From Litorivicinus lipolyticus (lineage in GTDB: Bacteria; Pseudomonadota; Gammaproteobacteria; Pseudomonadales; Litorivicinaceae), in contig NZ_CP045871.1 of the NCBI RefSeq assembly GCF_009650135.1, forward strand, positions 1,901,001-1,965,000: 64,000 bases of DNA, given 5' to 3'. A program made the position numbers and the translations under genes. Below the pieces are notes generated by a model. The model had not been told where the DNA came from. It was given only the letters and a program-made list of their open reading frames with translations, and made no database searches. This document shows positions 55,758-64,000 of this stretch, piece after piece (position 1 is the stretch's first letter; each line of letters starts with the position of its first letter).

Positions 55758-57254
55758 ATGACCCAGCGCGTTGAACATTTTGTCAATGGCCAACTAACAG
55801 CCGGCACCTCGACTCGCGTTCAGGACGTCACCAACCCCGCGACCGGCGCGATCACCGCTCAAGTGGCACTGGCCAATGCGGTCGACGTTGACACCGCGGT
55901 CAAGGCTGCGCGCGCTGCATTTCCGGCCTGGGCTGCAATGCCACCCATTCGTCGCGCCCGACTGATGAACGCGTTTCTGCAACTGGTTCGTGACAACAAA
56001 GAAGCCCTGGCGGCGCTGATTACGGCCGAACACGGCAAGGTCTTCACCGACGCCTGCGGTGAAGTTGAGCGCGGCATCGATATTATTGAGTTTGCCTGCG
56101 GCATTCCGCAGCTGCTAAAGGGTGATTTCACCGAACAGGTGTCGACCGGTATCGATAACTGGACCATGCGCCAACCCTTGGGTGTGGTCGCCGGCGTGAC
56201 GCCGTTTAATTTCCCGGTCATGGTGCCGATGTGGATGTTCCCGGTTGCGGTCGCAGCTGGTAATACCTTTATCCTGAAGCCCTCCCCCACCGACCCGTCC
56301 GCGGCTTTGTTTTACGCCGACCTGATGAAACAAGCCGGATTTCCAGACGGTGTATTCAACGTCGTTAACGGCGACAAAGAAGCCGTCGATGCGCTACTCG
56401 AACACCCCCAGGTCGAGGCCATCTCGTTTGTCGGATCGACCCCGATTGCCAACTACATCTACGAACGCGGCGCCCATTTTGGCAAGCGAGTTCAGGCCTT
56501 GGGTGGCGCCAAAAACCATATGGTGGTGATGCCCGATGCAGACTTGGACAAAACCGTTGATGCACTAATTGGCGCAGCCTACGGCTCGGCCGGCGAACGT
56601 TGCATGGCGATCTCAGTGGCGGTCATGGTCGGCGACGCCGGCGATAAAATCATCGGCCAACTCACCGAGCGATGCCGCCAGCTGCACATCACCGATGGCA
56701 TGGATTTGAGTGCCGAGATGGGCCCCATTGTCACCGCCCAAGCAAAACAACGCATCGAAGGCTACATTCAGTCTGGCGCTGACGACGGCGCTTCGCTGCT
56801 GGTCGACGGCAGAGGATTTTCGGTCGACGGTCAGGCCGGTGGTTTCTGGTTGGGCGGCACCCTGTTCGATCACGTCACCCCGGACATGAAGATTTACAAA
56901 GAAGAGATCTTTGGACCGGTGCTGGCCTGCGTCCGTGTCGACACCTTCGCCGAGGCGGTTGACCTGATCAACCGCCACGAGTTTGGCAACGGCGTTTCAT
57001 TATTCACGCGGGACGGCAACGTGGCCCGCGAATTCGGCCGCCACATTCAAGTCGGCATGGTCGGAATCAACGTACCCATCCCTGTGCCGATGGCGTGGCA
57101 GGGTTTTGGCGGCTGGAAAAAGAGCCTGTTTGGCGACATGCACGCGTACGGCGAGGAAGGTGTGCGTTTTTACACCAAGCAAAAGTCGATCATGCAGCGG
57201 TGGCCGGAGAGCATCGAAAAAGGTGCCGAATTCACAATGCCCGTGGCCAAGTAA
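55758..57254 (+). CDS. dddC: Malonate/methylmalonate semialdehyde dehydrogenase (CoA-acylating)
   Basis: 498 residues of the MmsA family: [15 protein letters not shown] (148-162), [15 protein letters not shown] (248-262) and the catalytic Cys282 in SAGERCMA. MmsA makes propionyl-CoA from methylmalonate semialdehyde; the DddC branch makes acetyl-CoA from malonate semialdehyde in DMSP catabolism. The GMC and CoA-transferase neighbours favour DddC. A valine-pathway role cannot be excluded, but no other valine genes are here. Confidence 0.88.
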   Translation: MTQRVEHFVNGQLTAGTSTRVQDVTNPATGAITAQVALANAVDVDTAVKAARAAFPAWAAMPPIRRARLMNAFLQLVRDNKEALAALITAEHGKVFTDACGEVERGIDIIEFACGIPQLLKGDFTEQVSTGIDNWTMRQPLGVVAGVTPFNFPVMVPMWMFPVAVAAGNTFILKPSPTDPSAALFYADLMKQAGFPDGVFNVVNGDKEAVDALLEHPQVEAISFVGSTPIANYIYERGAHFGKRVQALGGAKNHMVVMPDADLDKTVDALIGAAYGSAGERCMAISVAVMVGDAGDKIIGQLTERCRQLHITDGMDLSAEMGPIVTAQAKQRIEGYIQSGADDGASLLVDGRGFSVDGQAGGFWLGGTLFDHVTPDMKIYKEEIFGPVLACVRVDTFAEAVDLINRHEFGNGVSLFTRDGNVAREFGRHIQVGMVGINVPIPVPMAWQGFGGWKKSLFGDMHAYGEEGVRFYTKQKSIMQRWPESIEKGAEFTMPVAK

Positions 57255-57287
57255 CCAGCCCCGCCGACTACTAAGAGGGACCGCACC

Positions 57288-58946
57288 ATGAGCAGTAAAA
57301 ATTTCGATTACATCGTCATTGGTGCGGGATCGGCCGGATGTTTGCTGGCAAACCGCCTCAGCGCCGACCCCGAGAAACACGTGCTGCTGGTAGAAGCCGG
57401 CAAGCGCGACAACTATCACTGGATCCACATCCCGGTCGGGTATTTATACTGTATTGGTAACCCGCGTACGGATTGGTTATTTAAAACCCAACCCGACGCG
57501 GGCCTGAATGGCCGCTCGCTCCTGTATCCGCGTGGCAAGACACTCGGTGGTTGCTCGTCGATCAATGGCATGATCTACATGCGCGGCCAAGCTCGGGACT
57601 ACGACGGTTGGGCCGAGCTGACGGGCGATGCCGGTTGGTCGTGGGATAACTGCCTGCCCGCGTTTCAACAGCACGAAAACCACTACCGCCTTGACCAAGG
57701 ATCCGACCTCGCCGGTGCTGAGCGCGATGCGTTTAAAAAGCTACACGGCCACGGTGGCGAGTGGCGCATCGAAAAGCAGCGCCTGCGCTGGGACATCCTT
57801 GCGGCCTTCTCGGACGCCGCAGTCCAGGCCGGCATCCCACGCACTGATGACTTTAATGGCGGCGACAATGCCGGCGTTGGCTACTTCGAGGTCAACCAGC
57901 GCAAAGGCTGGCGTTGGAACACCGCTAAGGCATTCTTGCGTCCAGTCAACGCACGTCCAAACTTGACCGTCTGGACCCAGAGCCAGGTCGAGCGCCTAAC
58001 TTTTGACGAGCAAGATGAACTGACCTGCAACGGCGCCATCATCAACCGTGGTGGCGAATCGGTGGCGGTGACGGCGACCCGCTGCGTGGTCTTGTCCGCA
58101 GGCGCCATCGGATCACCGCAGGTGCTGCAGTTATCGGGCATTGGCCCGCGGGCATTGCTCGAAAGCCACGACATTGCAGTCCATGTGGATGCGCCTGGGG
58201 TGGGCCAGAACCTGCAAGACCACCTGCAGATCCGTGCGGTCTACAAGGTATCAAATGTTAAAACACTCAACACCACGGCCAACAGCCTGTGGGGCAAGGC
58301 TATGATCGGGCTTGAATACCTGTTAACCCGGTCAGGGCCGATGAGCATGTCCCCCAGCCAACTGGGTGCCTTTACCAAGTCCGATCCGGCCCAACCCCAT
58401 GCAAATTTGGAGTACCACGTACAGCCTCTGAGTTTGGAAGCCTTCGGCGAGGACCTACACCCCTTCCCCGCATTCACCGCCAGCGTATGCAACCTAAACC
58501 CGACCAGCCGCGGCCAGGTGCGTATTCAATCCAACCGCTTTGACGATGCCCCGTTGATTGAACCCAACTACCTGAGCACGCCGGAGGACCGCAAAATCGC
58601 CGCGGACAGCCTGCGTCAGATCCGCGATATCGTGAATCAATCGGCGCTGGCTCAATACCAACCCGAGGAATATAAGCCCGGATTGCAATACCAAACCGAC
58701 GAGGAACTGGCGACGCTGGCTGGCGAAATTGCGACAACAATTTTTCACCCGGTTGGCACCGTCAAGATGGGACGGGATGATGACACTATGGCTGTGCTCG
58801 ATACCCGCTTGCGGGTGCGCGGCGTGCATAACCTACGTGTCGCTGACGCCAGCGTGATGCCAACTATTACCAGTGGTAACACCAACTCGCCGACCCTAAT
58901 GATTGCCGAAAAAGCAGCGCGCTTTATCATCGACGACCAAGCCTGA
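57288..58946 (+). CDS. dddA: GMC-family FAD dehydrogenase (DddA-like)
   Basis: 552 residues. FAD motif VIGAGSAGCLLANRLS (about 6-21). GMC signatures are GKTLGGCSSINGMIYMRGQ (about 84-102) and GAIGSPQVLQLSGIGP. The C-terminal catalytic pair is His487 (HPVGTVKMG) and an Asn near 531-533 (SGNTNSPT). It resembles choline dehydrogenase, but in Halomonas HTNK1 such a protein, DddA, oxidises 3-hydroxypropionate to malonate semialdehyde, which fits the neighbours. Betaine genes are absent. Confidence 0.86.
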   Translation: MSSKNFDYIVIGAGSAGCLLANRLSADPEKHVLLVEAGKRDNYHWIHIPVGYLYCIGNPRTDWLFKTQPDAGLNGRSLLYPRGKTLGGCSSINGMIYMRGQARDYDGWAELTGDAGWSWDNCLPAFQQHENHYRLDQGSDLAGAERDAFKKLHGHGGEWRIEKQRLRWDILAAFSDAAVQAGIPRTDDFNGGDNAGVGYFEVNQRKGWRWNTAKAFLRPVNARPNLTVWTQSQVERLTFDEQDELTCNGAIINRGGESVAVTATRCVVLSAGAIGSPQVLQLSGIGPRALLESHDIAVHVDAPGVGQNLQDHLQIRAVYKVSNVKTLNTTANSLWGKAMIGLEYLLTRSGPMSMSPSQLGAFTKSDPAQPHANLEYHVQPLSLEAFGEDLHPFPAFTASVCNLNPTSRGQVRIQSNRFDDAPLIEPNYLSTPEDRKIAADSLRQIRDIVNQSALAQYQPEEYKPGLQYQTDEELATLAGEIATTIFHPVGTVKMGRDDDTMAVLDTRLRVRGVHNLRVADASVMPTITSGNTNSPTLMIAEKAARFIIDDQA

Positions 58947-58978
58947 TCCACGCTCAACAAAAATAAACAGGTACCCCC

Positions 58979-61492
58979 ATGAGTCACTCAGAGCCGGCAC
59001 CCTTGCCACCTTTGCCCCTGGACGGCGTTAACGTCGTCGACTTCGGCCAGTACATCGCCGGTCCCGCGGTCGGGATGATTTTGGCTGATTTTGGTGCGAC
59101 CGTGATCCACGTCGATCCGCCAACGGGACCCATGTGGGACAACCCAGCTAACGCGATTTTGAATCGAAATAAGCTGTGCCTGCAGCTGGACCTTAAGACC
59201 GAACAGGGCGTCGTCGACGCCCATCGCTTGATCGCCCAGGCCGACATCGTGATCGAAAACTTTCGACCTGGTGTGCTGGCGCGTTTAGGTGTTGACCTTG
59301 AAGCCTTGACGGACGAGCGCACGGACTTGATTGCATTGTCCGTTCCCGGGTTTGCCTCCAACGATGCCCTGCGCCGTGATTGGCGGGCGTTTGAGAGCGT
59401 GATTGCTGCGCAGTCCGGGGTTTTCACCGACATGGGTTTGAACCGCGTATTGATGGGCATTAACCCATCATTTTCGCCGCTGCCTTTAGGCTCGGCGTAC
59501 GGCACCATGCTAGCCGCGTCGTCGGTCGTATTGGCCCTGCAGTCGCGTGAAATAACCGGCCGCGGCGATTACATTGAAGTGCCGTTGGCCGCGTCACTGA
59601 TGGAAGGGTTGAGCTACAACTCTATTCACATCGACAATTTCCCCGCACGCTACAAAACCCAGCGCGAAAAAGAAATCGAGCGGCGCCGGGCCAGCGGCGA
59701 GGCCATGGATGTCAGTTATGACGACTTACAGGAACTGCTTGATCCGTTTTATCGCTCATACCTGTGCAAGGACAAGCGGTACTTTTATGTGGTGTGCCCG
59801 TCGCACCGCTTCCATGCCAAACGCTGCCTGCAGACCCTAGGCCTTTACGAGGAACTCATTGCCGATGGGTTGCTGGAAGAGCCCAACAGTTACAAGCCCA
59901 TGTCCGAGTGGACGTCCAACGTATCGCTGGGCGTTTACCCCCTGCCAAAGTTTTGGGCAGACAAAATCGCCGAGCGTATGAAAGCGGTGTTCAGCACCCG
60001 TACGTCCGGGGAATGGGAAAAGATCTTTGGTCGCGGCAAGTTTCCTGGCGCTCCGCAGCGATGGTTACAGGAATGGATTTACGACGACCATGCCGAGACC
60101 ACCGGACTCATCGTAGAGGTGAATGACCCAACATACGGGCCGATGCAACAGCCCGGGCCGCTGGCGTGGATGCACGATCACGCCCTGCCAATGTTGGAAC
60201 CGCAGGGACGCCGCGCATCGGACCTGACCACAGCCCTTGCAACCATGATGATGAACCCACGGCCAGTGTTTGACGAGGTCAAAGACCCAGCACCCTGGTT
60301 AGACGGGGTCAAAATCTTGGATCTGTGCAATGTTATCGCCGGCCCCCATTCGGTCGCCTACCTAGCCCGCTTTGGCGCTGAGGTCATCAAGATCGACCCT
60401 GCGAGCCCGCTATATGACTGCTGGAACACGGTGATTTTCGGCCTATCCCATATGCGCTCCAAGCAATCCGTATTGCTGGATATTCGACACGGGGACGGTC
60501 GCGTCGCGTTCGAGGCATTAGTTAAGTCGGTCGACGTCGTAGTCTGGAATGCCACGGACAGCCAAGTGGCTCAAATGGGCCTGACGGAGGAGCTGTTATC
60601 CGCCATTAACCCCGAAGTGATATTCTGCCAACTCGACTGTTTTGGTGGCATCAAGCAAGGCTTACGGACAAATTACCTCGGCTACGACGACGTCGTTCAA
60701 GCCAGCACCGGCATCATGCACCGATTCGGCGGTGGCATGGAGGCGCCCGAGGAGCACGCGCACGTAGGCACCATTGACGTCATGTGCGGGTTCGGTGGGT
60801 CACTCGGCATTGCCACGGCCTTGTATCAAAAATACAAAACTGGTCGTATTGGGCGACCGCGAACCTCGCTGGCGGCATTGACCGGACTGGCTCAGATCCC
60901 ATTCTGTTTTGACTACAAAGGCCGGCCAAATTTTGATGAGCCCGCGGGACGTGAAGCCCAGGGCTACCATGCACTCGAACGTTTTTACCCCACCTCGGAC
61001 GGCACCTTGATGCTGGCGGCACAACTGAGCCAGATGCACGCCCTGTCCACCGCACTGGGCCTTCCGGATCTGGAACGGGCCAAAGAAGAATTTCGTATTC
61101 ACTTGCTGGCCGAGGTCTTTGCTAAGCGCAGCGCAGCTCACTGGGTCGATCTACTGCAAGGTCTTAACATCGCAGCTGCCCAATGCGACAGCATTGATAC
61201 CTTACGCGACGAGCACTGCCAAGACGCCGGCGTATCTAGCGGTATCGAACGCGGTAGTTACTCGTTCTCACGCTACGCCGACCACCCCGCAGGGCGCACA
61301 GTGATTCAACTAGATCCCTATGCGGTGCGCCCTCGGCATGCCCCAATCCGCGCACTAACGCCCAGTGAGCAGTATGGCGCGTCAACGCGTGCGGTGTTGC
61401 AGTCGGTCGGCTACGATGATGTGGAAATTGATCGTCTCATTAAACAAGGCGACGCGGCCGAACGCTGGAGCGACGAATACTTGCCCACCTAA
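58979..61492 (+). CDS. dddD: DMSP CoA-transferase/lyase DddD
   Basis: 837 residues: two fused class III (CaiB/BaiF) CoA-transferase domains, about 13-400 (LDGVNVVDFGQYIAGPAVGMILADFGATVIHVDPP) and 437-837 (LDGVKILDLCNVIAGPHSVAYLARFGAEVIKIDP). This length and fusion are diagnostic for DddD, which forms a CoA adduct of DMSP and releases dimethyl sulfide, leaving 3-hydroxypropionyl-CoA. The nucleophilic Asp is kept only in the second half, Asp600 (GTIDVMCG); the first half has Ser172 there. As I recall, Marinomonas DddD uses Asp602. Confidence 0.9.
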   Translation: MSHSEPAPLPPLPLDGVNVVDFGQYIAGPAVGMILADFGATVIHVDPPTGPMWDNPANAILNRNKLCLQLDLKTEQGVVDAHRLIAQADIVIENFRPGVLARLGVDLEALTDERTDLIALSVPGFASNDALRRDWRAFESVIAAQSGVFTDMGLNRVLMGINPSFSPLPLGSAYGTMLAASSVVLALQSREITGRGDYIEVPLAASLMEGLSYNSIHIDNFPARYKTQREKEIERRRASGEAMDVSYDDLQELLDPFYRSYLCKDKRYFYVVCPSHRFHAKRCLQTLGLYEELIADGLLEEPNSYKPMSEWTSNVSLGVYPLPKFWADKIAERMKAVFSTRTSGEWEKIFGRGKFPGAPQRWLQEWIYDDHAETTGLIVEVNDPTYGPMQQPGPLAWMHDHALPMLEPQGRRASDLTTALATMMMNPRPVFDEVKDPAPWLDGVKILDLCNVIAGPHSVAYLARFGAEVIKIDPASPLYDCWNTVIFGLSHMRSKQSVLLDIRHGDGRVAFEALVKSVDVVVWNATDSQVAQMGLTEELLSAINPEVIFCQLDCFGGIKQGLRTNYLGYDDVVQASTGIMHRFGGGMEAPEEHAHVGTIDVMCGFGGSLGIATALYQKYKTGRIGRPRTSLAALTGLAQIPFCFDYKGRPNFDEPAGREAQGYHALERFYPTSDGTLMLAAQLSQMHALSTALGLPDLERAKEEFRIHLLAEVFAKRSAAHWVDLLQGLNIAAAQCDSIDTLRDEHCQDAGVSSGIERGSYSFSRYADHPAGRTVIQLDPYAVRPRHAPIRALTPSEQYGASTRAVLQSVGYDDVEIDRLIKQGDAAERWSDEYLPT

Positions 61493-61519
61493 GGAACCCG
61501 CGCCGTAATAAGGACTGTT

Positions 61520-62410
61520 GTGGACTACACGGCGCTGCGCGTATTCGTCACCATTGCTGAACAAGGTTCGCTAACCCGAGCCGCAACCCAGCTTTGCATC
61601 ACCCAGCCTGCCGTCAGCTTGCAGTTAAAGAAGCTCCAGTCAGAGCTGTCATTGACCCTGCTGGAGCGCAGCGGCCCGGGTATGCGATTAACCGATGCCG
61701 GCCGCAAACTGCTGCCGGCTGCACAACGCGCCGTCGAAGTTTTCGCCGAATTCCGCACCGCCGCACGCGGTCTTCAAGACGGGGTCTATGGCAACCTTCG
61801 CATCGGTACCATCATCGATCCCGAGTTCGTACGTTTAGGCGCCACGCTTGGCCTACTGTCACAGCACCACCCAGGCCTAACGTTTGATCTGCGCCAAGGG
61901 ATGTCCGGCAATGTGGCTCGTGACGTAGAAACCGGGTTGCTCGATGTTGGCTTTACGCTGGGACTACCGGGGTTCAAAGACCTAAGCCCAAAGCTTCACG
62001 TCAAACCCTTGGCCGAATTTACCTACAAGGTGATTGCACCGGCCGGCTGGGGTCACGAAGTCACCGGCAAAGACTGGACAGAGTTGGCCACCTTACCGTG
62101 GATTAGCACGCCCGAACCCTCCGTGCACTCACGATTGTTAGCCAGCGCATTTGACGGCCTCGGCGTCACCCCACGGATCGCAGCGCGAGTCGACGTAGAG
62201 CCCTCGATGATGGATCTGGTGAAGTCCGGCGTGGCCTTGTCACTGGCCCGCGACAGCCTGGCATTGCAGGCGGCCAAGGAACATGGCGTGATGGTTGCTG
62301 ACCGCGTAGCACTGCAGGCAGAACTGGGGTTTATCTGTGTCAAAGGGCGCGAGGCAGAGCCCGCGATTGGCGCAGCATTCGAGTTGGTGGGGCGGGCGTG
62401 GGGGCTTTAA
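61520..62410 (+). CDS. dddR: LysR-family regulator, probable DddR
   Basis: 296 residues from GTG 61520, which follows AAGGA. The winged helix (about 1-60) reads ALRVFVTIAEQGSLTRAATQLCITQPAVSLQLKKLQ; the ligand domain spans about 90-290. It is 27 bases after dddD in the same direction. In Marinomonas a LysR protein, DddR, activates dddD on DMSP; the palindrome before dddC is a likely target. The perfect hairpin CGTGGGG/CCCCACG spans its stop codon. Confidence 0.82.
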   Translation: MDYTALRVFVTIAEQGSLTRAATQLCITQPAVSLQLKKLQSELSLTLLERSGPGMRLTDAGRKLLPAAQRAVEVFAEFRTAARGLQDGVYGNLRIGTIIDPEFVRLGATLGLLSQHHPGLTFDLRQGMSGNVARDVETGLLDVGFTLGLPGFKDLSPKLHVKPLAEFTYKVIAPAGWGHEVTGKDWTELATLPWISTPEPSVHSRLLASAFDGLGVTPRIAARVDVEPSMMDLVKSGVALSLARDSLALQAAKEHGVMVADRVALQAELGFICVKGREAEPAIGAAFELVGRAWGL

Positions 62411-62758
62411 CCCCACGCGGTGCGAGCGCAGACAGATTCAATTTAAAAGCCTGGCGCCCGCGGAGCGGCTGACCCACAGGATGTGGGAAATGCCGCGGAG
62501 GCCATGGATGGCCGAGAGCGGCCCGGCTCACCCTACTCTCACGTTCGAGTAGCCCATCGAGCAGGCATAAAAAAAGGCCCGACCCCCACAACGTGGGTGG
62601 CATTAAAAGCCTGGCGCCCCTTCGGGCCCGGTCGACAGCACAGCTGCCGCCGCTCCACCCTAGTTGACTGCCTCGCAGTCAACGCCGCTACGCGGTCGGG
62701 TTACGCCCTACTCCCCCATGGGGAACCCCATGTGAGAGAACACCCGTCGAGCAGGCAT
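62411..62758. repeat. Gene-free stretch with decayed 5S/terminator copies
   Basis: No gene is visible. TTAAAAGCCTGGCG, the sequence at the 3' end of the 5S gene, occurs at 62443-62456, 62603-62616 and, in the real gene, 62803-62816. A 41-base block with the rRNA terminator core is repeated exactly at 62557-62597 and 62747-62787. CCTACTCTCAC-type 5S pieces lie between them (62532-62542, 62707-62717). These look like remnants of repeated 5S 3' ends. Confidence 0.75.
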
Positions 62759-62799
62759 AAAAAAAGGCCCGACCCCCACAACGTGGGGATCGGGCCTTT
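62759..62799 (-). terminator. rRNA operon terminator
   Basis: On the minus strand GGCCCGATCCCCAC pairs with GTGGGGGTCGGGCC (one mismatch) around GTT, followed by seven T. It lies directly after the 5S gene. Confidence 0.92.
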
Positions 62800-62807
62800 G
62801 CATTAAA

Positions 62808-62925
62808 AGCCTGGCGATGACCTACTCTCACATGGGGAGACCCCACACTACCATCGGCGCTAATCTGTTTCACTTCCGAGTTCGGGATGGGATCGGGTGG
62901 GTCCAGACCGCTATGGTCGCCAAGC
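62808..62925 (-). rRNA. rrf: 5S ribosomal RNA
   Basis: About 118 bases resembling E. coli 5S: minus-strand GCTTGGCGACCATAGCGG at the 5' end, CCCGAACTCGGAAGTGAAAC in the middle, GCCGATGGTAGTGTGGGG and GAGAGTAGGTCATCGCCAGG at the 3' end. Ends of helix I set the boundaries to within a few bases. Confidence 0.96.
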
Positions 62926-63034
62926 AAACTTTGGGCAATGAGCTTTCACTCATCCCCGAAATACGCGTCATCTAGAGTTAACTCAAGAACAGTCCAAGCC
63001 AATTGGCATTCAACGGTCTGCTTCGGTGTTGTAT

Positions 63035-64000
<966 letters not shown>

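Noticed and set aside
57288..58946. Choline dehydrogenase BetA
   Set aside because: Similar GMC family, but no betB, betI or betT is nearby, and DddD and DddC neighbours point to DddA.

Overview
The window comes from a marine gammaproteobacterium. The signs are FabA/FabB beta-oxoacyl chemistry, the tRNA-tuf-tRNA(Trp)-secE-nusG-rplKAJL-rpoBC block running straight into the str, S10, spc and alpha ribosomal operons, the ssb / MFS / uvrA neighbourhood known from Pseudomonas-like genomes, a thiosulfate-oxidising Sox system and a DMSP-degradation (ddd) cluster. An Oceanospirillales-like lineage fits, but I cannot fix the genus from the sequence alone.

Layout. 1-9802: housekeeping genes: a cut-off FadL-type porin, fabA-fabB, a secreted DsrE-like protein, endonuclease I, an RmlD-like reductase with an altered active site, ssb, a YajR-like MFS carrier and uvrA. 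9799-19257: a sulfur island. soxC-D-X-Y-Z-A-K-B are all read on the minus strand. Beside them lie two exported rhodanese-type proteins, an exported alpha/beta hydrolase and a SoxW-like thioredoxin; an unknown lipoprotein gene is divergent from soxC. 19310-50989: about 31 kb of minus-strand translation and transcription genes from tRNA-Thr and tRNA-Tyr down to rplQ, including two tuf genes that encode identical EF-Tu. 51019-54591: coaX, birA and htpG. 54611-62410: a two-domain NTF2-like protein divergent from dddC-dddA-dddD-dddR. 62411-64000: decayed copies of a 5S/terminator segment, then 5S rRNA and the 3' part of 23S rRNA on the minus strand.

How the genes work together. The ddd cluster should attach CoA to dimethylsulfoniopropionate, release dimethyl sulfide and carry the C3 remainder through 3-hydroxypropionate and malonate semialdehyde to acetyl-CoA. 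The Sox system oxidises thiosulfate in the periplasm, with SoxYZ as sulfur carrier, SoxAX(K) as loader, SoxB as hydrolase and SoxCD as sulfane dehydrogenase. The cell therefore appears to use both organic and inorganic reduced sulfur.

The most interesting points are the ddd cluster with its catalytically asymmetric fused CoA-transferase, the unassigned NTF2-like neighbour, the mono-haem SoxA, a promoter motif shared by soxC and the rhodanese operon, the UUCG-capped hairpins behind both tuf genes with a compensated base-pair change, and the 5S/terminator remnants. I found no wholly new multi-gene system, CRISPR array, prophage or insertion sequence. All assignments come from reading motifs by eye; no database search was run.
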